From contig CM065297.1 of assembly GCA_032871835.1 (NCBI GenBank), positions 68,435,253-68,499,252 of the forward strand: a stretch of 64,000 nt of DNA, read 5' to 3'. Below, piece by piece: positions 43,104-54,682 of this stretch. The number at the start of each line of letters is the position of its first letter. Positions within the stretch are counted from its first letter, which is position 1. The translations under genes were made by a program, and so were the position numbers. Under the pieces are notes generated by a model. It saw nothing but the letters and a program-made list of their open reading frames with translations. It did no database searches and was not told the origin of the DNA. This DNA comes from Dipteronia dyeriana (Eukaryota > Streptophyta > Magnoliopsida > Sapindales > Sapindaceae).

Positions 43104-45040
43104 TTTTCTTTTATTTGCGTTTTCTAATGTGAATAAATAAATACTCTATCCCTTGCTTATAATCCATGATGGGTCATGAAATAAATTGGAAAATGTGGTG
43201 TTTGATGTAAAATATTTTAAATCAATTGTGGCTTTAAATGTACTGCCTTGTGAACGTTTTCTATCAGATTGTGTTATAAATTTATGTAATATATGTATTT
43301 AGTGTGTAAGCTATTAGGGTTATACTCCTGTAACCCTACATAGTAATTGACATACATTTACAATGCAATCTAATACTTAAAATAAATTATAAATCATGAA
43401 ACTAAAATTTGACAAAACATCTAAACCACTAAACATAAGTAATTTGGATTTGCATCCTTTCTTAACCTAAGCTTTTTTTTTTAAGACATATGGCACTTAA
43501 TAAATTGAATGGTCTATATTCATTTATTTATTTTTCTTTTTTTCTTACCAGGCACAAGTTTAACTCTATCTCTATCAATTGGATAGGATTTCAACCGGTC
43601 AATTTTCATAAACCCAAACTCTTCTTGGATCTTTATAATTTCTTTAAATTTGGTAAAAGTAAAGCGATTCAAGTTTCAAACCCTAATAATTTATGTTTTA
43701 ATCAAAGTTTCAAGCTCGATCTAATGCTTAAAAAACAAAAGTTTCAATCTCTATCGTTGGAAGGGGAATTCCATCAAGAGAGATTCCGACGAAAATACTA
43801 AAGCATTATATGTTTTTCATTATATTTATCAATTATGGAGCATAGCAAGCTAATACTATTACTCACCTCGAAAAGAGTAAAATAGTACGATGGTTTTATA
43901 GAATTCTCTAAAATTTTACAATTATTTTATTTATTTATTTTTAGCACTTTTGTGGTTCGATTTTTTAAACGAATAAAAACAATTAAGCTAATATTCATTT
44001 CTTTGTTATGGATTAAAAATCCAACATTTAACTCCATCTCTTGACCTCAATTGATGAAAGTCATATATCTAGTTCCTTCAAAACAAAACAAAAAATATTG
44101 ATGTTTAAATATGCAATTTGTGATGTTTAAATATCTAGTATTTTTTCTGTCAACAAAATAATGAGGAAACGCAGAGATGTTTGGTAGAAGAGGAGTTTGG
44201 GATTTTGAAATATGCAGTTTGGAGTGGGTAAAAAAGGAAAAATATATAAAATGAAATCATGACCATTCAATTTAGAGATAATTATCCCGGTAGTCATTCA
44301 CTTGTTCCCATACTATCAAAATGGCTATTTAGGTCAAAAAGTGTGATACTAATGGTCATTCCATTCAGTTCCGTTAAATGAGTGACATTTATGTAAATAA
44401 GAGGATGACATTAATTTATTTTAGTTTTTTTTTTATAGAAATCAATTTTTGCTTTTGTTTTTTGAAAAAAGTGGGAATAGAAGGAAATAGCTTTTCCTAA
44501 GTTTCAAAGAGCAAAAATGTCCACCTTTAAAAAAACTTGCATAAATGTCCAAAAAAAAGATGAGCTTACCAAAGTGCCCTTTAAAGGGATTTTCCATGAC
44601 TTATTTGATTTAAGTCCAAATTACGCATTTATCCTCATCACCATTATTTCATATTTCCCACCACCAGAACGCCCACACTTGCAATCTGAGAACTAAACCC
44701 ACACTCACACTTGCGATTAAACCCAATAGTCGAAGAATCTGTCACTAACCAAGAATAAGACCTTGAATCTAAAGAAGAAGAAGAAGAAGACCAACGCTCG
44801 AAGAAAGGTAACAGTGAAATCCCAAAACCCACTTGCAATCTAAATCCCTAACCAAGCAGAAGACACCGAATTTGAAGAAGAAATGCTCACAATCTGGTGG
44901 TGGTGGTGGCTCTTCTCGTAAAGTTGACAAAAGGGTCGATGTTATCAATTCTTCAACACTTCAACTTTAAGGTTGATTTTTTGGATTAAAATCTCAAATG
45001 GATATTATTTTTGCTCTTCAAAAATCAAATTAAAAGTCAA
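43104..45040. other. Intergenic sequence, no gene recognised
   Basis: AT-rich. A 103-codon open stretch at 43490-43801 has no recognisable domain and its composition is like random AT-rich DNA. The part at 44270-44620 looks like decayed repeat sequence. A (GGT)n run is at 44895-44910 and a GAA/AAG run at 44773-44790. Nothing else can be supported. Confidence 0.6.
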
Positions 45041-45640
45041 AAATGTTGTAAGGATTATGCATGTTGTGAGGATTATGAAATCTGGGTAGAAAAATTCAAG
45101 GTTTGTTCATATAATCATGTTTTGAAAACTGGGTTTGAAGTGAATGTGTATGTGTCTACTTTTTGCTTAATATATATGCTTGTTGTGAGGATTATGAAAT
45201 TTGGGTAGAAAGTGTTTGATGAAATTCCCAATTTGATTGTGGTGTCTTGGACTAGTTTGATAGTTGTGTATGTTACCAATGATTGTGTTGGTGACGCTAT
45301 AAGAGTGTTCAAGGACAAGGACATGGAGAAATTGTATCTAGAGCCTAATGAGATTACATTGGTTCACGTTCTTGTCATCTATACTAGAAGTAAAGATTTG
45401 GATACTATGAAATTGGTTCATAGTTGTGTTAGCCAACTTGGTTAATTATGATCCATTTGTGTCAAGTTGTAACCCCAATTTGGTTCTTGCTACTGCTATT
45501 TTTGACATTTTTATGAAATGTGGAAACTTAAACACTGCCTATGGAACTTTGGTCAGTTTATGTTCTTGTTGCATCCTTTTCTACTTCCATTGTCTTGATT
45601 TCTTCATCTCTCACATCTGTTATATGGAATTTTGTTTGTT
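45041..45640 (+). pseudogene. PPR-protein fragment, copy 1
   Basis: Frames interrupted by stops read 'NHVLKTGFEVNVYVST', then 'KVFDEIPNLIVVSWTSLIV', 'EPNEITLVHVLVIYTRSKDL' and 'FMKCGNLNTAYGTLV'. This is the wording of plant PLS-class pentatricopeptide repeat proteins, which bind organelle RNA. Stops occur after 'MKFG' (45208) and after 'SQLG' (45443). Homology ends abruptly after 'AYGTLV'. The downstream non-coding stretch (to about 45625) is also shared with copy 2. Confidence 0.8.
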
Positions 45641-45659
45641 TATTAATATTTTGTGTTAA

Positions 45660-46640
45660 AATATGTATGTATACCATATATAGTCAAGTTCATTGTTTAA
45701 TTTAGCTGCATTGATTTATTAGCTCTTACTTAGTTCTTTGAAGTTTATATTATAATTGCTGAGCAATCTTGGATTTGATTGGGTGGTTTTTTTTAACATA
45801 AGTGTTGATTTAGCTATTTTCTTTTATTTCTACTTTTCGATTTTGTATTTTTGTTTCTTAATTGTTACATATTTACGGTATGGTGATGATATTAGGGTTT
45901 GTCTTTCAGGTTGAAAATTGATTCATGTGAAGATTTCTTATTGGACCTTCAAGGGTAAAACTTCTTCATCCCGATTGACCATCAAGGTAATTAGTGTGCA
46001 GAAAGCTTCAAGAATTCATTATGTTACTGTTTTATTTTGTTTGTTATAGACTTATAGTAAAAACTAACACAAAAAACTAAACATGTTTCTTGAAGTGGGC
46101 AGATTATAGATTATATAGTTATTTGTTTTATATTAATAAAAGCTTGTATGAAATAATCGATATGCGTCTTTTTTTTAAATAGAGGTGTTTGATCTAGATG
46201 ATTGTTGTTTAATATTGTTTTGTTTCTCGTGTTCGTGTTTATTGGTGTGAATGAAGCGATGTTTTGAGTTGCACTGTCATTGTGTTGTCATGTTACATAA
46301 GCATGTTTTCCACATTTCCAGTGTTTTAAGTTGCACTACCATTCTGTTGTCATGTTACATTATCATGTTTTCCAATTCCCTGGCTTGAAAGTCAAATTCT
46401 TTGGCTTGAAAGTATAATTCCAGTGCTTTAGAATACAATTCATGGGCTTGAAAGTAAACAGTCTCGTGCTTGTAGCGCTATTTTGGGTTGCATCATTGCT
46501 GTGTTGTTATTGTCATGTTACATTAGCAAGATTTCCAATTCCAGGCATGAAAGTAAAATTCATTAGCGTAAAAGCCTATTTTTAGAAACAGTCTCGTGCT
46601 TGTAGCCCATTTTTATCTAAGATTTTCTTAACTTGCTAGG
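45660..46640. other. Non-coding stretch with repeated 'ggcttgaaagt' words
   Basis: AT-rich. 'ggcttgaaagt' occurs at about 46382, 46402 and 46445, with related words at 46551 and 46568. Similar words ('gggcttcgaagtctaattc') occur in the inverted-repeat arms at 51600 and 57000, so this may be a remnant of a related terminal repeat. Confidence 0.5.
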
Positions 46641-46679
46641 GGTTGGAAAATGCATATATTGTTGTTTTCCAGCAAGTTT

Positions 46680-46975
46680 TTAGAGAGTTTGTATGTAAAG
46701 CCTAATGAGATTACTTTGGTTCATGTTCTTGTCGCCTGCACTAGAAGTAGAGATTTGGGTACTGTTAAATTGGTTCATAATCGTGTTAGCCAACTCGGTT
46801 ATGATCCATTTATGTCAAGTTGTTACCCCAATTTGGTTCTTGTACTGCTATTTTTGACATTTATGTGAAATGCGGAAACTTAAACACTGCCTATGGAACT
46901 TTGGTCCGTTTATGTTCTTGTTGCATCCTTCTCTGCTTCTGTTGTCTTAATTTCTTCATCTCTCACACCCCTTTT
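46680..46975 (+). pseudogene. PPR-protein fragment, copy 2
   Basis: Near-duplicate of 45325-45625, about 1345 bases away: 'KPNEITLVHVLVACTRSRDL', 'HNRVSQLGYDPFMSS' and, after a frameshift, 'GNLNTAYGTLV'. The common non-coding tail ('gttcttgttgcatccttctc') is also present. It lacks the earlier repeat units. Together with copy 1 it shows a local duplication after the gene had already been broken. Confidence 0.78.
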
Positions 46976-47139
46976 CTCTTAACATTTATAAATTCAATGG
47001 TTTTTTCTAAAGTATTGATTTATTTTTGTTTTGTTATTAAATTGATGTCTATAAAGCCAAACGAAAAACTCCGACGACTCCCAGATCATAGAGATTGGAT
47101 CCATACAAGAATAAACTCGTAAAACAAGCGTTATCTCAT

Positions 47140-48540
47140 AAGAGATTTGAAGGATGTCCTACTTCAATGTGTCATGCTTGAAAGGTTTAAGGAAGGGTCT
47201 GTTGGCCATTACTTGGAATTGGTCCAACCCTTGGTCATTCATGGTATGCTCATCTACAACCTACTAAAAATTGAGATTATTCTTCCCTACCTATAAAAGG
47301 ATGATGAAATGTGGTTCGGATTAGGGAGACAAAGGGCTCGTTTTGGGAGAGAAGAGTTTTGTATGTGTTATGGGCTAAACATGGGCCCTTTACCTGAAGA
47401 TTTCAAGAGAAAAAAAAGTTGTTAAGGGTTCTACGTTGAGTAGATATTTCAAAGTAAAACGATTGACATGTGAATTGTTGTTTGCCACATTGAAACAGCT
47501 TACTGATGTAGATGGTGAAAACACTATGAAAATAGCATACATATTAATGGTCTCCCAATTCTTTGGCACTGATGACGGATGAAAAGCTATACCGGCATGG
47601 CTATTTGCCTTAGTTGAGGATGAAAAGGCCTTTAATAATTTTTCGTGGGGCTCTTACATCCACAATTTTACAATGTTTGGGCTTTAGGGTTTACTCCAGA
47701 GTCACATTGACACACTAAGAGGTAAAGACAAGAAGGAAGAGGATAATGGGCAAAAGCAAGAAGAAAATAAGGAAGAGATTGAGGATAAGAAGAAGAAGAA
47801 GAAGAAAAACAAAGCGGTTGAAAGGGAGAAAAAGAAAATACAAGTAGAAGATAAAGAATTTGTAGAAATAAAAAGACATGGATTTATCGAAGCATCATGA
47901 GGATCTTTATAAGACTAATACATCCAAATACCATACAATCAATATATTTGGATTTTCTCTACCATTTCAGGTAAAAATATCACATTTCATAGTCCTTACA
48001 ACATTTCACACAATATTTAGGTATAGAATAACATTGTTTGATTTGTAATTGTATAGGTTTGGGCAGTTGAGAGAATTCCTCGTTTGACAGATTTCATCGG
48101 AAGACGAATAGGCACAGGGTTCCCATGATTTAGAAGATGGAATTTCGATACAAGGGTAGTGAAAATTGAATCCAAGTTCTCATTAGCGGTGCGTATTTCA
48201 TTACTTTTCCTTTTTCTTTTTTTAGTAATACCGACTTGTAGGAAGAGCATAGCATTAGTTGTTCCGTACATGCAGATGTCTTTGTTTGATTGGGAAGTTC
48301 ATGATTATTGAAAGAGGACCGATTACTACAAGTCCTTGGTGAAGCCTGTACACATGGAATTTGAAAAGGAACAGAATGTTGGGTCTGATGAGGCCCCTGA
48401 TGATAGATTGACGGTTCGCCGTAATGAACTTGCTTTAATCGGATCCAACACCTCAGTGCCAGATCCTAATTCTAAGAGGCGTCTGTTCAATGAAGGAGAT
48501 TTTGAAATTCCTAAGATACAAATTTATTCCATGTAGATAT
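47140..48540 (+). pseudogene. DUF1985-type gene of Mutator-like element, 5' part
   Basis: The reading 'MLERFKEGSVGHYLELVQPL', then 'DDEMWFGLGRQRARFGREEF' and 'CMCYGLNMGPLPEDFK', followed by 'FALVEDEKAFNNFSWGSYIH', matches the DUF1985 domain that accompanies Ulp1-type proteases in plant MULEs. A Lys/Glu-rich stretch (47720-47870) follows. A good intron lies at 47971-48056 ('NIFGFSLPFQ' joins 'VWAVERIPRLTDFIGRRIGT'). Stops are present at about 47440, 47580, 47685 and 48127. Its function in plants is unknown. Confidence 0.7.
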
Positions 48541-50530
48541 GATTACTAATTTTATGGATTGAATAAGTTATGGATGTAAACAATAAATAAAAGTTAAAGT
48601 TTCTTTATACAATTCATTAGTTATTGAAGTTTTTTAATATTAAATGTAAGATTTTATTTTTGTTTGCTTATGTTAATAGTTTTTAGGCCTAACATATCCT
48701 ATGATTGTCTGGTTTTGCAATCTACATTTCAGACTTCGGTTCCTTCCAGTATATCTGAACTCTATTTAGCTCTTGCCAAACTGATTAAGGACAGTAAGTT
48801 AGCTAATGCCAAAAATATTCAGGACAACGAGGATCGGTTGCTTTCATTTTGTAGAGCTAAAATTGAAAATATTAGAGGAGAAACGAAGGTTGGAGAAAAG
48901 CTAGCCAAACAATCTACATTTTAAAAATCACGAGCAGCCAAAGAAACTATTATGGATATGGATGGCTCGAAAGAAAACGATGACAATGTTTTCGTTGTGG
49001 TAAGATTGATTTATTTTTCTGTATTTCAAATGTTTAGTCCTCGATAAACTTGCTTCAAATTTGTAGTCCTTAATTACTATTCTTATCACTTTAGGATACG
49101 GATGGGCACCATGTTAAAACCGTATTTGAAAGGGAGATGGAAAAGAATAATGTGTCATATGTAGTACAATTGGAGAAGGTTGAGGGTTGTGGTAATGAAT
49201 TTTCTTATAATGTTGATGGTGACACTGAAATTATTCATGCGAAAGTAGGGGACACTTTTGATCCAGCTATTTTATCTAAGGTACATATGCGAACAAAGTA
49301 TTTGTAATATTTTATTTTGTCTTGATGGAAACACCAGAATGTAGGGCCACTGTATTCTGGTTTTTTAGAATGTAAAGTGATGTGACTTTATGGAATGATG
49401 ATGGCATATGTTGTGGTATTATATGATGTTTTCCTTTGTAAATTTAGGATCCCACGTTAAAAATTATCCTTCAAGAAGATGACATTAACGAGATCATCAA
49501 TTCTGCATGTCTTGCCAGTGAGATGCTGTCAAATGATGTAGAGAAGCCGGATCTGAAGAATTTGGGTTTGGACAAATTTGTTAAGCACCCACTATCGATG
49601 GACGATTACCCATCCTCGGCTGCTAATGTTGTGGTTCCAAACCCTAAAATGAGTGTGGTAGTGCTTGATGGACCAGACTTGGATGTCGTATACAAGGATG
49701 TTGACAAGATGAGAGCTCGAAAGTGATCAAAGTATCTCCAGAGCCCATGGACTAACCCCATGCCAATGAGAACGAAAAGGAAGCGAGATGGGTCGGAAAA
49801 ATTATCAAAAAATGTCGAATTCATGGCATTTATGAAAGGTGAAGACCAAGCTAGGTAATAGTCCATTATTTTTCTCTTTTCTATTGATATTATAACATGT
49901 GCTTTCTCCTTTCCTAATATAAAGAACATTTGTCCAATAACAGTGTTTATACTGGTCAAATTATACCAATGAACCGTACGCATTTCAAGGAGCTCATGGA
50001 TATCCATACATGGTTATCAACCATGGTATATTTTTTTCACTAGTTTTCTCTCTGGTATAGTAAGTATTTAAGACACTTTTTCTAGTGTCCATCATTTGTA
50101 TTATATATAGCACGTAGACAGCTACATTGACCTTCTTTGGAAAAGGCATTCCACACCAGAAGCTTACTAAGATGAGGATATTGCATTGGTCCCATTCACA
50201 TTTTTCTTAAGTTCATTTCAATCGGTATTCTAACCAATAATTAAAAAATTGAAAACAAGTTTACTAAATTAATTATACAGCATTTGGTCAACCATAAAGG
50301 GAATGGTGAGATGGCCAAAATGGATAGACAAAGGGCGGATGACAGAAAAAATGTGATAATAAGGGCCAAAAGAAAGAAGGTTGATATTCCTCCGGATGTC
50401 AAAGTTTAGGAAGAATACCCAGAATTCAATGTTTTAGAATTTGTGCCTGACGAAAAACTGATAAGATATGTTCGCAGTCATTATTTTACTTACGATGTTC
50501 CCTGGTGGAAATTTGAGTCGGTAAGTATGT
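48541..50530 (+). pseudogene. DUF1985/Ulp1-type gene, 3' part with C48 peptidase remnant
   Basis: A chain of short exon-like open segments separated by intron-like AT-rich sequence: 48720-48924, 49095-49280, 49449-49726, 49940-50020, 50110-50230 and 50280-50520. Most are acidic linker sequence. 'HFKELMDIHTWLS' joined to 'HVDSYIDLLWKRHSTPEAY' spans 49980-50170 and resembles the opening of the Ulp1 (C48 SUMO-type) peptidase domain. 'KLIRYVRSHYFTYDVPWWKF' follows. The catalytic His/Asp/Cys part cannot be recognised downstream. It is read with the previous entry as one gene. Confidence 0.6.
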
Positions 50531-51214
50531 TGTATTTACATTAAAAAATTGTTAATAATGTGTTCAAATATTTGAATATCATAGCACTGTGATCAAAACA
50601 TTTGTATTTCATATACAGCTGTTGATACCAAGCTTCTCAAGTGGGCATTTGATGTTATGCCACGTACTCATGAAAAAAAGGATTAGTAGAGCTGTAAGAT
50701 TCAAAATATTCGGACCACCACGATCGCACTTATCGGTTAAAGGACATCCATTTTCTGCTCTATTTGTTACCCTCCATTTTGAAGCATTCTGGTTACTATA
50801 AAGAACTTAATTTGCCTCCTTCAAGTATTCCATTCCACGTTGTAAACATCAACAAGGAAATAATTCCTCAACAAGATTATGGGTATTGTTTTCTGTTATA
50901 ATAACTTTTAGAAGATATACCTTCCATTCTTCGGTTAATTGCATTTGACCTTTTTACAAATGGTCAATTTTGCAATTCCCCCTAGAAATTTGGTTGTCAT
51001 ATGCTAGTAGGTGGCAAAATAGAATGGTTTCTTCGAAAGCTATCAGATTTGGGGGTTATATGTGTTCTGCATCTTAATTGTTTAACCATTTGTAATTATC
51101 TTTAATAAACCAAATGCATAGTAATATGAAAAAGTTGAAGATGTTTCTTGTTATATGGCCTCGTTGACCTAGTTCATGTTCTATTGCTTTAATTAAGTCA
51201 TTTTTATAAAAAAA
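50531..51214. other. Decayed sequence between Ulp1-like gene and inverted-repeat arm
   Basis: No domain is readable; the one open stretch (50589-50801) has no family features. It may hold the lost end of the peptidase gene. Confidence 0.45.
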
Positions 51215-51850
51215 TTGAGAAGTGTGCGACTTCATAAGCAACCTCCTACAAGTCATTTGTATAGTCGCATTTGGGTCGGATAAAAATATGTAAATATGGA
51301 CAGACCAAAATATGACCTCAATGGCAACTTCAATAACGTCATGTATGAAATCACATATCCTTCTGGTGAGAACTCACCTAGAACGATTCCCGAGCTTGAA
51401 ATATAAATTCACGTGCTTGAAATACAATTTCCCGGGCTTTACTACACTAATTTCCCTATCAAGGACACGAACTTTAGCAGTTGGTTTCCAAACCGAGATC
51501 CATTGCCAAGGTAAGACCATCAGATCCGAAAAGTAATTACAAACCTGGAAACATTATAATTAAATAAGAAATGTATTCCGTGAAGCCTGGGAATTCACGG
51601 TTTTTGGGCTTCGAAGTCTAATTCACTAGCTTCAAAATCTAATTCACGGGCTTCATAAATGAGGAATTTTAATTTTAAACTACTTTCCATAATTTTTTTT
51701 CACGAAAATTAGAATGTGGGAAACTTCACCATACCAGTTTGCCATCATTTACATTTTTTTTATGACTCATAAACTAACCAAAAATAAAAACACAATTATC
51801 CATACACCTCACAATTCAATCTTCCCACTAATATCCTACCATTACCACCA
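51215..51850 (+). repeat. Left arm of inverted repeat
   Basis: Runs from 'gtgtgcgacttcataag' to about 'cacaattatccata'. It contains the 'gggcttcgaagtctaattc' words at 51615-51650. Confidence 0.72.
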
Positions 51851-51853
51851 ATC

Positions 51854-52560
51854 GTGGTAAAGGTACCCCAGCCTATCAAGATAATATTTTTTAGAGGTTG
51901 GTTTCCGGCCCAGGATCTATCTCCAATGAGAGGCCAGCTCATGAGGTGGCCTCACGCGTTGTCCGAAAGCAATTTTTGTAAAGCTAGGAAATCAATTGTT
52001 GGTCCATTACCTTTTCCTTGTTTGATTACACATTTTTGTGAAGAGGCCGGTATTGATGTGCAACGAGAATGATGGACCATGATTCCTCCAATAGGAAATG
52101 TGGGTAAAAGGGCTTACAATGGCATTGCTAGGCTTAGAGGACTATCTCCACTTGTACTTCGAAGGGGTGGCAATGATGAGTACATAGAATTTGCTGAGGA
52201 GGATGACCCAGAGGATGTTGACTATAACCCTGGAGATGATCCAGATGAATAGGGCGCTGATCAGGGGCCGATGTGTAGTAAGATTTTATACACACTTAAA
52301 GGTTTGCAATTAAAGATGGATGATAACCAGAAGGCCAATATGTCAGAGTTTTCTCATCTTAACGATAGGATGGATGCTTTTCAGACGGTTGTAGTTGATT
52401 TGGTAATCTGAATTCCTTTTGTACGTCGCCGGACAACTGCTGGTAAGGCCAATGGATCAGGAAACACCTCACTGTCATCAAATCATGAGACCACCATGCC
52501 ACGCTCGGATCCACAGATGGTGGCCTCCTATGTTCTTCTTTCATTTTTGCTATAGTTGCA
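51854..52560 (+). pseudogene. Plant mobile-element ORF (putative transposon protein) remnant
   Basis: 'FRGWFPAQDLSPMRGQLMRW' continues to 'GPLPFPCLITHFCEEAGI' and, after a stop at 52070, 'MIPPIGNVGKRAYNGIARLR'. An acidic part ('EEDDPEDVDYNPGDD', about 52198-52242) and a short coiled-coil-like stretch follow. The 'LPFPCLITHFC..AG' box is common in plant proteins annotated as putative plant transposon protein. Stops at 52070, 52250 and 52409. No enzymatic motif is visible. Confidence 0.62.
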
Positions 52561-52742
52561 GTTTTCAAACTTATTGTTAGACTTTACTTAACGTTTCATA
52601 ACTAATTTCATAATGTCATGAACTGGTTGTTAGTTTTTCTTATTTATAATTTATAATTTATATTTTGTCTTTTGTTAGTATTTTATAATTGTTTGAAAAT
52701 GAATATAATGTAGGGAAAATCGCACAACGGAAGCATGAAAAA

Positions 52743-53285
52743 ATCTGATAGTGAGTTAAAAATCATGTCAATTTTGGTCTCACCATCTATCTCAACACCA
52801 TTCAGTTCAGCAATGTTGAGATGTGCTATGACTTTCATCATGTGATCTTTCATATCCTGTCCAGGTTTCATCCTAAGATTCATAAAACCAGTCACTACCT
52901 CTCTCTTAGTCATCCTAGACCTCATAACAAACATCTCATCTAGAGACATCATTATATCGACAGCAGTCTCCATTCCTTCATGTTGTTGTTGCAACACATC
53001 TGGGATGGTGGCCATAATGTAACATTTAGCCATCTCATCTGAAGAATCCCACTGTTGATACTCATCTCTTTTGCTCATGAGTAGATTCATTAGTAGGAGT
53101 AGGTGGTTTAAGAGTGCATAGAACGAACTTATACTTTTCGAAATGCAATAAAAGCCCAATTTTCCTTTTCCATATGACATAATTATCATCAGTTAAAGTA
53201 TTGTCTTTTCGGATGTTGATTAGGGATGGGGTCACTATTTCTAAGCAATAACAAAAATTATATAAGTAAATAATCATGATAAAGA
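52743..53285 (-). pseudogene. copia-4 gag (UBN2), truncated
   Basis: 'TLTDDNYVIWKRKIGLLLHF' (53205-53146) starts the copia Gag core. After a frameshift near 53080, 'DSSDEMAKCYIMATIPDVLQ', 'QQHEGMETAVDIMMSLDEMF' and 'MKPGQDMKDHMMKVIAHLNI' follow, and then 'GVEIDGETKIDMIFNSLS'. The capsid domain is interrupted at 52743, where it joins LTR sequence. Confidence 0.88.
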
Positions 53286-53979
53286 ACTTTCAAATATTTA
53301 TCTTGAATTATAAATAAAATTATTCAATCGTAAAATTTAACGGTGATCCAACACCCATAAATGTCATGCCTCCTTTAGGAGTTCGCACCATTTACTAGTT
53401 AGACTAGGTCCCGTCTAATTATTAATATAACAACCAACGTTTTCAATTTTAGCCTTGCAATTTTATTAACAAGAACTCTTGAGAGGATATTAATAAAATT
53501 ACATTGAGTGTGTTACCAAGTTATCGACCTTCAATATATTCCATCAGGAATATCCCTTCTTTGGGAGTAGATATCATTTGGGCTAATTGTCTAGTCTATC
53601 CTTGTAAGGAAGTATCTTGCTAAATTTCATTCTTGAATACCTCTTGGGAGTTTATTACACGAAACATAAAGCTCAACTAAACTTGGAGGCCGTAGGTGTT
53701 CCAAAACACATTCTCCTACTCAATTATTTAAGGCATGTGATCGAATTATAAAGAATGATTTACCAAGTTATCTGGATGCCAATTAGATACCTATACCATT
53801 CAATGCATATTCATACCAAAAGAGATATATGAGTGGCACTCCTATTCTATATGACATGATATCAAACAATGACAAACATTGCAATGTTTACAAAAATATA
53901 AATAGCTTCAATTTTGGTCCATCCTAGAAAAACAAGTAAATTACATATGTATTGGAATACAAAAACTCCTTTCTTGGCT

Positions 53980-54215
53980 AACAGGTGTTCACGCGACCTT
54001 CACCGTTTGGACTCCCTTAGCTGCCTCCCATGGGCTTGCACACCCTTGGCCCCTTCCCATGGGTGTGCGCATGCCACAACCCCATAAAGGGCTGCCATGA
54101 GCAGCCCATGGCTTCCAAAGAGCTGCCGTGCACAGCCCATGCCACAACAATCGTGGCCGCGAGCTCTTCGCACGCACGTTTGTTGTTATGACTCGCACGG
54201 TCCCAAACTTGTTCC
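53980..54215. repeat. GC-rich patch in copia-4 leader
   Basis: About 235 bases of much higher GC than the surroundings. It has repeated words such as 'agctgcc', 'cagcccatg' and 'gccacaac' (54073, 54141). It lies between the primer site and gag. The open frames on both strands here have no recognisable domain. Confidence 0.75.
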
Positions 54216-54482
54216 GTTGCTTCCAATTCTTCAAACCTTCGAGTATTCGATACCTGAATGTATTACAGAGGAATTTTAAATTAAAAAATACTGCAATTTT
54301 TTTTATTACAATATAGTGCAGTTTTATTTTATTGCTGTATTACAACAATAAAATAAAAAAAACTTAGCAACTACCAAGAAGGAAATTATGGCGATGATAG
54401 GTCACCCTTCTTATTACAATCCCTAAACAAAAAAATATTGAAATTCTAGGACCAAAATTGAGCAATAACAAACCACATATAA

Positions 54483-54503
54483 AACATATATATATATATA
54501 TAT

Positions 54504-54541
<38 letters not shown>
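54483..54541. repeat. (TA)n microsatellite
   Basis: Two TA runs separated by 'tgtttata', in the copia-4 leader. Confidence 0.97.
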
Positions 54542-54543
<2 letters not shown>

Positions 54544-54667
54544 ATACATTCCAATGTAAATATATATGTGAATACCTAGAGTGTCATCTCTTTCTAAAAC
54601 ATGCATATATACAATAAAAGAAAAAAAATTCATGAACACATACATCAATTAATCAAGGGTACAACCA

Positions 54668-54680
54668 GGCTTTGATACTA
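54668..54680 (-). other. copia-4 primer binding site
   Basis: The - strand reads TAGTATCAAAGCC, a tRNA-Met-type site with one change (TGGTATC to TAGTATC), two bases from the LTR edge at 54683. Confidence 0.8.
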
Positions 54681-54682
54681 AT

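Noticed and set aside
43490..43801. 103-codon open stretch after SULTR3
   Set aside because: It has no recognisable motif, its composition is like AT-rich random sequence and it has no neighbour relation, so it was not called as a gene.
44270..44620. Possible additional MITE
   Set aside because: No paired ends or target duplication could be found by reading, so it was left as unclassified intergenic sequence.
54364..54648. Open stretch with Ile-Tyr repeats
   Set aside because: It is generated by the TA microsatellite in the copia-4 leader; it is not a protein gene.
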